Assembly: GCF_014652515.1 (NCBI RefSeq)
Contig: NZ_BMYY01000006.1
Location: 148,294 to 212,293 of the forward strand
DNA length: 64,000 nucleotides
Source: Bacterioplanes sanyensis
GTDB taxonomy: Bacteria; Pseudomonadota; Gammaproteobacteria; Pseudomonadales; Oceanobacteraceae
Direction: 5' to 3'
The translations under genes were made by a program, and so were the position numbers. Positions 54,182 through 62,062 of the stretch are shown here, in pieces. A model generated the notes under the pieces. It worked only from the letters and a program-made list of their open reading frames with translations, was not told where the DNA came from and did not search any database. How positions within the stretch are numbered: position 1 is the stretch's first letter; each line of letters starts with the position of its first letter.

Positions 54182-54199
54182 TGTATAACTGTTGTATAA
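54182..54199. promoter_or_regulatory. 11-bp direct repeat of TGTATAA
   Basis: TGTATAA occurs at 54182 and 54193, exactly 11 bp apart, within the divergent promoter region. The same arrangement recurs before the DUF6482 gene, and related motifs precede the photolyase operon. Nearby TGTAC sequences (54127, 54162, 54209) may be further half-sites. Confidence 0.5.
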
Positions 54200-54284
54200 A
54201 TAAGTATTTGTACGTTGTGGATGGGTCGAGCTTGCCTGATCACAACGGCCAAATCCGCAAGCAATCGGCAAAAAGGTGAAGCAG

Positions 54285-56054
54285 ATGAACTACCAAGCCC
54301 CGTTACGTGACATGCAATTTGTGTTGTACGAACTGCTGCAAGGTGACCAAGTGTTGCCGGCACTGCCTGGCTACGAAGATGCGACTCGCGAAATTATGGA
54401 CGCCATGCTGAACGAAGGCGCTAAGCTGGCCGAAAACGTGATGGCACCGCTAAATGAAAGCGGTGATCGTGAGGGCTGTCAGTACGACCCAGACAGCAAA
54501 ACCGTGACCACACCCAAAGGGTTTAAAGAAGCCTACCAGCAGTTTGCTGAAAACGGCTGGACGGCATTGGCATCGCCGGTGGAATACGGCGGTCAGGGCC
54601 TGCCGCATACCCTTAATACCATTGCCGAAGAAATGGTGTGCTCAGCCAATTTATCGCTGGGCATGTATCCGGGCCTGACCCACGGCGCCATTAATGCGCT
54701 AACCAGTTACGGCAGCGATGAGTTAAAAGAGCAATATCTGCCCAAACTGATCAGTGGTGAATGGACCGGCACCATGTGCCTGACTGAGCCACACTGCGGC
54801 ACAGACTTGGGCCTGATTCGCACCAAAGCCGAGCCCAATGCCGATGGCAGCTACGCCATTACCGGCACCAAGATCTGGATCACCGGCGGCGAGCACGATT
54901 TGGTCGACAACATTGTGCACCTGGTGCTGGCCAAGCTGCCCGATGCACCGGCTGGCTCCAAGGGTATTTCTCTGTTTTTGGTGCCCAAAGTGCTGCCCGA
55001 TGGCAGTCGTAACCCAGCCTTTTGCGGCGGGCTGGAACACAAAATGGGCATTAAAGGTTCAGCCACTTGTGTGATGAATTTTGAAGGCGCTCAGGGTTGG
55101 CTGATTGGCGAGCCGCACAAAGGCTTGCAAGCCATGTTTGTGATGATGAACAGCGCCCGCTTGATGGTTGGCCTACAAGGCTTAGGCGTGGCCGAAGCGG
55201 CCTATCAAACGTCCTTGGCGTTTGCCAAAGAGCGCCGTCAAAGCCGCTCGCTGGCAGGCCCACAAGAGCCGGACCAAGTGGCGGATAACATTCTGGTCCA
55301 CCCGGATGTACGGCGCATGGTGTTGCGTCAGAAAGCCACCATTGAAGGCGGCCGGGCGTTGGCCTATTTCGCTGCCATGCAGATCGACATTGCCCACAAA
55401 GCCGAAGGTGCCGAGGAACGTGAGCAAGCCGATGACCTGGTGCAACTGTTGACGCCGGTGATCAAAGCCTACCTAACCGACGAAGGTTTCTTCTGCGCCA
55501 ACGACGGTTTGCAGCTGATGGGCGGCAATGGCTACACCCAGGATTGGCCGATCGAGCAGTTGGTGCGCGATGCACGCATTACCCGTATTTATGAGGGCAC
55601 CAACGGTATTCAGGCGTTGGACTTAGTGGGGCGCAAACTGGGCATGCACGGCGGCCGCGCCATTAAGCGTTTGTTTGCCATGTTGGATCAATACATCCAG
55701 CAACAAACAGATGCCCCGCACGCCGAAGCAGTAAAAGCCAGCACTGCACGTTTGCAAAAAGCCACCATGTGGCTGATGCAAAATGGCATGCAGGATCGCG
55801 AGCAAGCCGGCGCCGTGGCCACGCCTTACCTGCGTTTGATGGCGCTCACCATGATGGCGTATTTCTGGAGCCGCATGGCGATGACAGCGCAGCAAGCGCT
55901 GGACAACGGCAGCACAGAAACGGACTTTTATCAGGCTAAGCTGTTTAGCGCCGACTTTTTCTTTGCCAAACTGTTGCCTCAGGCCGAGGCCTTGATGGCA
56001 GACATTGAGTCCGGCAAAGACAGCGTGATGGCGATGACCGCCGATATGATGTGA
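54285..56054 (+). CDS. Acyl-CoA dehydrogenase
   Basis: A 589-residue flavoenzyme that introduces the alpha-beta double bond in fatty acyl-CoA during beta-oxidation. Family signatures are GTMCLTEPHCGTDLGLIRTK (FAD and substrate side), KIWITGGEHDLVDNIVHLVL, and FCANDGLQLMGGNGYTQDWP with RDARITRIYEGTNGIQALDL. The C-terminal 130-residue helical extension is typical of the 590-residue class found in Pseudomonas and marine bacteria. The start is ATG 54285 behind AAAAGG; the in-frame GTG nine bases before is less likely. Confidence 0.95.
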   Translation: MNYQAPLRDMQFVLYELLQGDQVLPALPGYEDATREIMDAMLNEGAKLAENVMAPLNESGDREGCQYDPDSKTVTTPKGFKEAYQQFAENGWTALASPVEYGGQGLPHTLNTIAEEMVCSANLSLGMYPGLTHGAINALTSYGSDELKEQYLPKLISGEWTGTMCLTEPHCGTDLGLIRTKAEPNADGSYAITGTKIWITGGEHDLVDNIVHLVLAKLPDAPAGSKGISLFLVPKVLPDGSRNPAFCGGLEHKMGIKGSATCVMNFEGAQGWLIGEPHKGLQAMFVMMNSARLMVGLQGLGVAEAAYQTSLAFAKERRQSRSLAGPQEPDQVADNILVHPDVRRMVLRQKATIEGGRALAYFAAMQIDIAHKAEGAEEREQADDLVQLLTPVIKAYLTDEGFFCANDGLQLMGGNGYTQDWPIEQLVRDARITRIYEGTNGIQALDLVGRKLGMHGGRAIKRLFAMLDQYIQQQTDAPHAEAVKASTARLQKATMWLMQNGMQDREQAGAVATPYLRLMALTMMAYFWSRMAMTAQQALDNGSTETDFYQAKLFSADFFFAKLLPQAEALMADIESGKDSVMAMTADMM

Positions 56055-56068
56055 GTCCGGAGGGGCGT

Positions 56069-56980
56069 ATGAGCAAGAACATATTAATCACAGGTGGCAC
56101 CGGCTTTATTGGTCAGCAATTGGTAGACCAGTGGCTGCAGAACGACCACCAAATCACTGTGTTCAGCCGTCGCCCCGAGTGGGTTGCCCAACGTTGGGGT
56201 GGGCGTGTGACCGCCGCCAACACCCTGGCGCAGCTGGGTGAGCGCTATCACTGGCTGATTAACTTAGCCGGCGAGGGCATCGCCGATCAGCGCTGGAGTG
56301 AGGCGCGCAAGCAAGTATTGCGCGCTTCGCGCATCGACTTTACCCGCGATTTGGCCGATTGGGCGGCCAGTAGTGAACAGCAGTTTGAATGCGTCATCAG
56401 CGGCTCGGCCGTTGGTTATTACGGCCGCTTGAGCGGCTCGGCTGAGCAGCAAACCGTAACCGAACAAAGCCATGCCGGGCAGGATTACGCTGCCCGCTTG
56501 TGCCAAGACTGGGAACACGCGGCAAAGGCGCTTGCCCCGCGCACACAGCGCCTAATTACCGTGCGCACTGGCTTGGTATTAGGCCCGCGTGGTGGCATGT
56601 TGCAGCGCATGTGGTTGCCGTTTTATTTAGGGCTAGGTGGCCCGATTGGCAGCGGTGGGCAGTACATGCCGTGGATTCATCGTCACGATTATTGCCGCGC
56701 CATTCACTGGTTGCTCGACAGCGAAGCGCAAGGCGCCTTTAACCTCACGGCCCCTGAGCCTGTCACCAATCGTGAGTTCAGCCGCACGCTGGCTGGCACT
56801 ATGAAGCGGCCGGCCATTTTGCCGATGCCAACGCCCATGGCCAAACTGGCGTTTGGTGAAATGAGTGATCTGCTGCTTTTTGGTCAGCGCGCTTTACCTG
56901 AGCGGCTGTTAGAAAGTAATTTTGCCTTTGATTTCCCGTCCCTAGCGCCTGCCATACAAGACATACGCACACGTTGGTAG
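56069..56980 (+). CDS. TIGR01777 (YfcH/SulA-like) NAD-dependent epimerase-fold protein
   Basis: A 303-residue extended-SDR protein with NILITGGTGFIGQQLVDQWL, then LINLAGEGIADQRWSEARKQ, the YfcH-family GE-I-D-RW hallmark. VISGSAVGYYG and RTGLVLGPRGGMLQRMWLPF follow, then IHRHDYCRAIHWLL. Its enzymatic role is unknown; one homologue is reported to affect cell division in cyanobacteria. The start at 56069 follows GGAGGGG. It begins 14 bases after the dehydrogenase stop, so the two are one operon. Confidence 0.92.
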   Translation: MSKNILITGGTGFIGQQLVDQWLQNDHQITVFSRRPEWVAQRWGGRVTAANTLAQLGERYHWLINLAGEGIADQRWSEARKQVLRASRIDFTRDLADWAASSEQQFECVISGSAVGYYGRLSGSAEQQTVTEQSHAGQDYAARLCQDWEHAAKALAPRTQRLITVRTGLVLGPRGGMLQRMWLPFYLGLGGPIGSGGQYMPWIHRHDYCRAIHWLLDSEAQGAFNLTAPEPVTNREFSRTLAGTMKRPAILPMPTPMAKLAFGEMSDLLLFGQRALPERLLESNFAFDFPSLAPAIQDIRTRW

Positions 56981-57272
56981 CGCGCATGGCCGTCTGCCAA
57001 GTTTTTGTTGGTTTTTATATCAATAAAAACTGGCGCTTTTCTCTCAGTGACATTCCTTTCAGTTGTGCCTGTTTTGGGCTGTTCGTTTGTACAGTGGCTA
57101 TTTTTTGACAGGAGAGCGGCTGGTGGCGATACTAAACGCCTGTTTTTACGTCAAATATTTATCGTCGCCTTGATTGGTTCACGGCTCTGTAGTTTTCTGT
57201 TATCCACAATTGATATGGGCTCAGCTTGCGACTAGAACTAATAGTGCAATGCCGCTTATATAGGTGTGAGTT
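56981..57272. other. Intergenic stretch with no supported gene
   Basis: An open frame at 57005-57235 has no ribosome site and no recognisable motif. The stretch probably contains the promoter of the following small gene. Nothing else is evident. Confidence 0.4.
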
Positions 57273-57602
57273 ATGAGCATCAGCAAACCAACCTTGGCCT
57301 CGCCCTTGTATGAATTCGACTTGGGATACCAGGTAACATATGTCAATTACAGTCGCGCAAATGAGCTGGTGGATGCTCAGCTAATACTCACCATGGAACG
57401 TGGACATGAGCGCAAAACCTTCGTGTTTTCACAACCACAATTTAATGACGTAGATCGCAATTTAGTCTCCAGTCATGGCGTTTACATCGCCACCATTAAA
57501 AGCTCGCCTTTGGCGCCCAACCGCATTGAGGTGGGCGACGTAGACGGAGGATTCGCCTACTTCACCGCCAGAAGCGTACGCAACATTACTCCAACGGCCT
57601 GA
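57273..57602 (+). CDS. Hypothetical protein, 109 residues
   Basis: A small soluble protein (MSISKPTLASPLYEFDLGYQ start; later TFVFSQPQFNDVDRNLVSSH) with predominantly beta-strand character and no signal peptide or known motif. A strong terminator follows, which supports expression. I do not recognise a family. Confidence 0.6.
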   Translation: MSISKPTLASPLYEFDLGYQVTYVNYSRANELVDAQLILTMERGHERKTFVFSQPQFNDVDRNLVSSHGVYIATIKSSPLAPNRIEVGDVDGGFAYFTARSVRNITPTA

Positions 57603-57634
57603 CCCCTACGGGCTGGTCCGGCCACAGCACCCTC

Positions 57635-57657
57635 AAGCGGCTTAGGCCGCTTTTTTT
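57635..57657 (+). terminator. Rho-independent terminator
   Basis: AAGCGGC and GCCGCTT make a 7-bp stem with a TTAG loop followed by seven T. Confidence 0.85.
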
Positions 57658-57703
57658 ATGCCTATTTTTTGTCGTTTAGGCTAAGTGTTACGTTGGCAGA
57701 AAA

Positions 57704-58146
57704 ATGAGCAAAGAAAAACGGATGCATGATTTCGCGCTGCCGCCCATGCAGTGCTGGAGTGTGTACATTGGCATTGCTGTTATTGCCTGCATTGGTTTGG
57801 GGCCTTGGTTCGAGGTATTGGTTCGAGGTATTGGAGCCTAAATCAGCGACCGACGGCAAACCCGCCATGCGGTGCGACGTAATTTCCCGGTATTGGGTCG
57901 TTTTCGCTATGTGTTTGAGCATTTAGGCGAGTTTTTCCGGCAGTATTTTTTTGCCATGGACCGTGAAGAAATGCCCTTTAACCGCGCCGAGCGTGGCTGG
58001 GCCTATAAAGCCGCGAAAAAAGTCGATACCACCGTCGCCTTTGGCTCGACCCGCAGGCTCGATGTGCCTAGCACCGTGATGTTTGTGAATAGCCCATTTC
58101 CGGCATTAAAAAAGACTGTGCTGAGCCTTCTGCTTGAGGAAACCTT
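57704..58146 (+). pseudogene. Truncated FMN-binding glutamate synthase family gene
   Basis: From ATG 57704 the frame runs into TAA at 57839. It then continues in the same frame as SDRRQTRHAVRRNFPVLGRF and MPFNRAERGWAYKAAKKVDT, followed by VAFGSTRRL. These match the N-terminal part of the membrane-anchored glutamate-synthase-like (GltS-domain) family. The remaining several hundred residues are missing, because the MITE-like element begins at 58147. A 13-bp tandem duplication (57805-57830) lies just before the nonsense codon. The gene is dead. Confidence 0.75.
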
Positions 58147-58303
58147 TGAATAATTCGGTGCCCGCTCTGGATCGTCAGAGGGCTACAGGTCACGAGGCCG
58201 GTTTGCCGCTCTAACCCGCTACGGCAAAAATCGGCAACACAGCGCTGGAGTTCTCTGGCTCTCCTCATTGGGTGAGAGCAGCAGAGCTGGGCAGAATTAT
58301 TCA
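58147..58303. mobile_element. MITE-like element, 157 bp copy
   Basis: The element is bounded by TGAATAATTC and GAATTATTCA. Read on the minus strand it matches the 37421-37666 element closely, including the shared GCCGATTTTTGC core, but lacks about 90 bp of its interior. It interrupts the glutamate-synthase-like pseudogene. Confidence 0.75.
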
Positions 58304-58387
58304 AAGATTCCCAGTAAGTGAACTGTATGGCAGCCGTGAGTTTACCCGGGCGAGCCACTAGAGCTGGACGACTGAAGGAATTGCTTT

Positions 58388-58416
58388 AATATACTCTCTG
58401 TATAGGTGTTGTATAA
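58388..58416. promoter_or_regulatory. 11-bp repeats before the DUF6482 gene
   Basis: TGTATAG (58399) and TGTATAA (58410) are 11 bp apart, with AATATAC 11 bp further upstream, giving three in-phase repeats. This is the same layout as at 54182 and resembles LitR/CarH operators. Confidence 0.5.
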
Positions 58417-58429
58417 ATTGGAGCCGCCC

Positions 58430-58753
58430 ATGAGTATCACCATGAATCAGGTCCGTCAGCTGTCACAGATTGATAAAGTCGTGATTCACTCCCTCGACCT
58501 GTGTTTGTACCAGGTATCTGTGTGGGTCAACGGCGAAGAGCAGTACGTGACCGACAGCAAAGGCAAACTGCTGCGCTCGTTCAACCTGCTGAACTTGCAA
58601 ACCCTGTTCGAAGGCTTGCCCGTGACACAAATGGTGTTGCGCCAGCAAAGCGCCTACGACGAAATGGTCGGCCAACCGAGCCGCGAGCACAGCAATGCGC
58701 TGGAAGTGCCGCTAAGCAATAACAGCGTGGGGCGGCCGCTGACATTGCAGTAA
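58430..58753 (+). CDS. DUF6482 family protein
   Basis: A 107-residue cytosolic protein: MSITMNQVRQLSQIDKVVIH, then SLDLCLYQVSVWVNGEEQYV and LLRSFNLLNLQTLFEGLPVT. The pattern of a helix followed by a beta-meander and a short helix fits DUF6482 of Pseudomonas, Halomonas and Marinobacter. Its function is unknown. The start at 58430 follows TGGAG at good spacing. The promoter region carries LitR-like repeats, so light or stress control is possible. Confidence 0.75.
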   Translation: MSITMNQVRQLSQIDKVVIHSLDLCLYQVSVWVNGEEQYVTDSKGKLLRSFNLLNLQTLFEGLPVTQMVLRQQSAYDEMVGQPSREHSNALEVPLSNNSVGRPLTLQ

Positions 58754-58861
58754 GGGTGGGCAGTTACGCCAGCTGAGGCGGCCTACTAGGGTGAAGAAAA
58801 CCTCGGCGTAAAACTGAGGGTTCCGCCGTGCAGCGCAGAGTTCAGTCATTGATGACTGACC

Positions 58862-59827
58862 CTACTGGGGCAAAAGGTCCAACGGGCTGGTGGTGCCAGC
58901 AAAATGCTGTCCTAGAACATGGGTATAAATTTGCGTGGTGGATACATCGTTGTGACCTAGCAGTTCCTGCACGGTGCGAATATCTCGCCCCGAGCGTAAC
59001 AGCTCAGTGGCAAAGCTATGCCGAAAAGTGTGGCAGGTGATGCGCTTGGCAGACAGTCCTGCTTGGTGCACAGATCTTTTTAACGCTTTTCTCGGGACTG
59101 AAGCATCTAAGTGGTGGCGGCATATGATGTTGCTGGTGGGATGGCGGCATAGTCCGCTCGATGGAAACAAAAACATCCAAGCGGGTTCACGGTAGGCTGA
59201 GGGGTACTTCTTGCCCAAGGCGTCAGGCAAAGAGGGTCCGATTCCTTGAGTGTTGTCGCTGGCTTGCAGGGCGATGGCTTTCTGCACATAGTCATCACAT
59301 AGCGCTGTCAAGCTATTGGCCAGCAAGGTGACTCTATCTTTACGGCCTTTGCCATCAAAAACCGTCAGTGTGCTCGCTTCAAAGTTCAAATCTTTAATGC
59401 GAAGCCGCAAGCATTCCGAAATACGTAACCCAGAACCGTAAAGCAAAGAGAAAATCAGCCGCTCGCGCGGTTGGGAATGAGCAAGTATTTGGCCCACCTC
59501 CTTGGAGTTGAGGACAGTAGGTAGGTGCTTCGGGCGGCTTGCCAAAGTAAAACCCAATTCCCCCAATGGCTGGCCGAGAAACTTGTTGTACAAAAAGGCG
59601 AAAGAATTGAGCGCGACACGCTGAGTATTGGCGGTAATATCACGCTGATTCGCTAGGTAACTAAGAAACTGCATAACATGCGGAGCGCCAAGCTCTGATG
59701 GGTGCTGCAAGCGGTGAAAGCGAATATAGAATCGAATCCAGTACAGGTAGGTATGCTCAGTGCGAATGCTGTAGTCACGAAGCCGCATATATTGGCGAAT
59801 TTCTTGGATGAACTTGCTCTTGGCCAT
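58862..59827 (-). CDS. intI: Integron integrase (IntI-type tyrosine recombinase)
   Basis: A 321-residue recombinase that inserts and excises gene cassettes at attI and attC sites. The catalytic residues are all present: Arg135 (GSGLRISEC), His266 and Arg269 (CHTFRHSF), His292 (GHNDVS) and nucleophile Tyr301 (TQIYTHV). The additional domain that separates IntI from other tyrosine recombinases is seen at about 205-250 (KKYPSAYREPAWMFLFPSSG and CRHHLDASVPRKALKRSV). The start is ATG 59827, with AGGTGAG just upstream; the GTG at 59836 lies inside that site. The gene reads away from the cassettes, the usual integron layout, and a LexA box precedes it. Confidence 0.95.
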   Translation of the reverse strand: MAKSKFIQEIRQYMRLRDYSIRTEHTYLYWIRFYIRFHRLQHPSELGAPHVMQFLSYLANQRDITANTQRVALNSFAFLYNKFLGQPLGELGFTLASRPKHLPTVLNSKEVGQILAHSQPRERLIFSLLYGSGLRISECLRLRIKDLNFEASTLTVFDGKGRKDRVTLLANSLTALCDDYVQKAIALQASDNTQGIGPSLPDALGKKYPSAYREPAWMFLFPSSGLCRHPTSNIICRHHLDASVPRKALKRSVHQAGLSAKRITCHTFRHSFATELLRSGRDIRTVQELLGHNDVSTTQIYTHVLGQHFAGTTSPLDLLPQ

Positions 59828-60055
59828 CGCGCTCACCTGAATGTAAAGATGTGCTGTTTAAATATACAGTATATCTGGAGGTTGGAGGGTATATTGGCAC
59901 GCTTTCCTGCCTGACTTGCCTGTATTCCCCTGGGGTGGTAGCTTAAACATCTGAAAAATCAGAGGGTTAGCTTTGGGCGCCAGAACTTTGAGGCGTGGAT
60001 AGTAGGCGAGCACGTTTTTCCAGTAGGGAATGTGAGAAAGAACTGGATATCCAGC
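59828..60055. other. intI-attI intergenic region
   Basis: This 228-bp region between intI and the first cassette boundary is where attI and the cassette promoter Pc are expected. It contains the LexA box but no open frame. I could not fix a Pc promoter: the best -35/-10 pair seen (TTGCCT, 17 bp, TAGCTT) is weak. Confidence 0.55.
59854..59869 (-). promoter_or_regulatory. LexA box controlling intI
   Basis: CTGTTTAAATATACAG is a full CTG-N10-CAG LexA operator, 26 bp upstream of the intI ATG and overlapping a TATATT-like -10 on the minus strand. SOS control of integron integrases is established for class 1 and Vibrio integrons. Confidence 0.8.
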
Positions 60056-60062
60056 GTTAAAT
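60056..60062 (+). other. Probable attI x cassette 1 junction (GTTAAAT)
   Basis: GTTAAAT within GCGTTAAAT fits the GTTRRRY core; crossover is between G60056 and T60057. TTAAAT differs by one base from the TTAGAT expected from the R'' arm (ATCTAAC) of the cassette 1 attC. A second GTTAAAT at 60129-60135 is an alternative, but it lies farther from intI than usual. Confidence 0.6.
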
Positions 60063-60182
60063 CAGTCAGTTGGAAGAGATACCTCGAATGGTTCTAGTTG
60101 GAAAAACAGGCACGCACACTACTAAGCTGTTAAATTTTCGAACATGCATTGAGATCTTTGGGTAACTAACGGAAGATACTTT

Positions 60183-61952
60183 GTGAAAATAATTAAAAAA
60201 GTTGAAATTAGCTATTTTAGGTCAGTTTATTCAATAGATTTAAAGAACGTTGATGATCTGAATATTCTGATTGGTGGTAATGACAGTGGGAAGTCAAATA
60301 TACTAAAGTCTCTTAATCTTTTTTTTAATAACAAGACCGAACTAGGGCAAGACTATTACTTTTCAGATGACCTTACGAGAAAAAGAGAACAAGAGGCTCG
60401 CGATACGAAAGGGCGTGCAACTATATGGATCAAGGTTCATTTCTATAATTTTTTAAATTGGAAATCACTCCCAAAAGAGTTTGTAATCAAGAAAGTCTGG
60501 AACCGCTATGCAGCTGAGCCAGAGGTAACATACCCTAAAGGCCTGCCCTCGACAGCAATTGCTAGATTTTTGAATAAGATATCTTTCCACTATGTACCCG
60601 CTGTACGTGGCAGAGATATATTTAGCCACTACTTGGCATTACTTCATGATGCTCTACTTGAAGATGAGAAAGCCGGATTGATTACGTCAACTGACGAGTT
60701 GATGAATACTTTGAATGATAGCACTCAGGATATGAGTGAGAGGATTAAAGAAGGAGTAGGTATAGAGAGTAGTATACAACCCCCTACAAACTTGCGAGTA
60801 CTATTCAACGCATTAGATTTCTCAACAGGGTATGGTGATCACAGTGTCCCTCTTCAAAAACGAGGTGATGGAATACAAAGTAGACATATTCCCTATATTC
60901 TAGACTTCATTGCTAAGCATACAAACACACACCACATATGGGCTTATGAGGAACCGGAAACATCTTTGGAACTTGGTCCGGCTTTTGAGCTTGCGGAACA
61001 GTTCAAGGAGGAATTTTGCGAAGAGAACCAAATTTTTCTGACTACTCACTCTCCTGCGTTTTATGATTTGTCTGGAAATCATGTGTCTAAATGGCATGTG
61101 TTTCAAAGGGAATTGGAGAGCGGTAACGAAACTCAAGCTAAAAAAGTATCTTCAGAAGACATATTAGATCGTAAACTAGGTGTTGCGGCATTGGTAGCCG
61201 GTCGCGCAAGAGAAGCGTATGACCAAATACGAGAATTAACGACTACAGTAAGAAGATTAGATGCCGAGCTGGTGCAACATGCAATCCCTCATGTGATTGT
61301 TGAAGGTGTTACTGATAAAACAATTATGGAGGCGGCATTCTGTAAGCTATACCCGAATGATGAAGATTTTTGTGAGTTCTTACATGCAGGTGGAGCTACT
61401 AATATCCCACCCTACCTTAAGTCAGTGAAGGTACTTTCAAAAGAATTCTCGCATGCCGTTATCGGATTATTTGATAGAGACCAAGAAGGCAGAAAGCAAC
61501 TAAGAGACTTCTCTTCCAGTGGGAATATCGATGGAACCGAGTTCTTTGAAATTTGTTCAGAACGCAAACTCTATGCTGGGTTACTGCCCCTGCCTGAAGT
61601 GCTTCGTAAAATTGAACTAGATGTTAAAAATAACCTAAGTCAGGATATCAATTTACCTGTACCAATTGAGTTTATGTTTCCTCCTGAGGTTGTAAATCAA
61701 GCATTAGGTGAAGGAGTCATTGAGCTTGAAGATCGCATAGCCAAAGCAAATGACCCTGAGCTTCCTACTATTGTCAATCTAAGTGATCTCTATTCAAATC
61801 ATCTCCCAGAGGGACGTGAGTACCTAGCCAAAAAAGTTAAAAAAAGCACCAAAACCCGATTTTCAGAATGGGTAACTGACCAGCCATCAGAAGCATTTGA
61901 AAATTTCCGGGCAGTTTTCGAGCAGTTAAGAGTAGTGGTTGATGCTGATTAA
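60183..61952 (+). CDS. OLD-family-like ATPase with TOPRIM domain (integron cassette 1)
   Basis: A 589-residue protein with an SMC/ABC-type ATPase followed by a TOPRIM nuclease-like domain. Walker A is GGNDSGKS (31-38), the signature-like segment is LQKRGDGIQS (225-234), Walker B is WAYEEPETS (253-261), and TTHSP (287-291) acts as the switch histidine. The TOPRIM part shows VIVEGVTDK (371-379, catalytic Glu) and IGLFDRDQEG (427-436, DxD). This is the architecture of OLD nucleases, including the defence proteins Gabija GajA and overcoming-lysogenisation enzymes, but no UvrD-like partner follows. It starts at GTG with GGAAGA nine bases upstream. AT-rich composition and an attC directly after the stop mark it as a mobile cassette gene. 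Confidence 0.85.
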   Translation: MKIIKKVEISYFRSVYSIDLKNVDDLNILIGGNDSGKSNILKSLNLFFNNKTELGQDYYFSDDLTRKREQEARDTKGRATIWIKVHFYNFLNWKSLPKEFVIKKVWNRYAAEPEVTYPKGLPSTAIARFLNKISFHYVPAVRGRDIFSHYLALLHDALLEDEKAGLITSTDELMNTLNDSTQDMSERIKEGVGIESSIQPPTNLRVLFNALDFSTGYGDHSVPLQKRGDGIQSRHIPYILDFIAKHTNTHHIWAYEEPETSLELGPAFELAEQFKEEFCEENQIFLTTHSPAFYDLSGNHVSKWHVFQRELESGNETQAKKVSSEDILDRKLGVAALVAGRAREAYDQIRELTTTVRRLDAELVQHAIPHVIVEGVTDKTIMEAAFCKLYPNDEDFCEFLHAGGATNIPPYLKSVKVLSKEFSHAVIGLFDRDQEGRKQLRDFSSSGNIDGTEFFEICSERKLYAGLLPLPEVLRKIELDVKNNLSQDINLPVPIEFMFPPEVVNQALGEGVIELEDRIAKANDPELPTIVNLSDLYSNHLPEGREYLAKKVKKSTKTRFSEWVTDQPSEAFENFRAVFEQLRVVVDAD

Positions 61953-61957
61953 TCAAA

Positions 61958-62017
61958 ATCTAACAAGTCAAAGCACTCGGACGCAGCACCGCTGCGCCGG
62001 TGTTTGAGGCGTTATGT
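61958..62017 (+). repeat. attC recombination site of cassette 1
   Basis: This 60-bp site runs from ATCTAAC (RYYYAAC) to GTTATGT (GTTRRRY-like, the variant also seen in Vibrio repeats). TCAAAGCACTCGG pairs with CCGGTGTTTGA if two bases (G and T) are extrahelical, as in real attC hairpins. Inside, CGCAGC and GCTGCG form a 6-bp apical stem with an ACC loop. Crossover is between G62011 and T62012. Confidence 0.9.
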
Positions 62018-62062
62018 GATTTCCAACTAAATCGCAAGATTTTCATTTTCGAGGAACTAAAT

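Noticed and set aside
57005..57235. Open frame of 76 codons after the YfcH-like gene
   Set aside because: No ribosome site, poor composition, no motif; treated as intergenic.
58862..59827. XerC/XerD or phage integrase
   Set aside because: The extra IntI domain, the LexA box and adjacent attC sites identify an integron integrase instead.
60183..61952. Gabija system
   Set aside because: Only a GajA-like architecture is seen; the GajB helicase is absent and the next gene is an unrelated AAA+ ATPase in a different cassette.
62000..62062. N-terminal extension of the cassette 2 ATPase starting at GTG 62000
   Set aside because: These codons lie in the attC of cassette 1 and would change with every cassette exchange; a proper ribosome site precedes TTG 62063.
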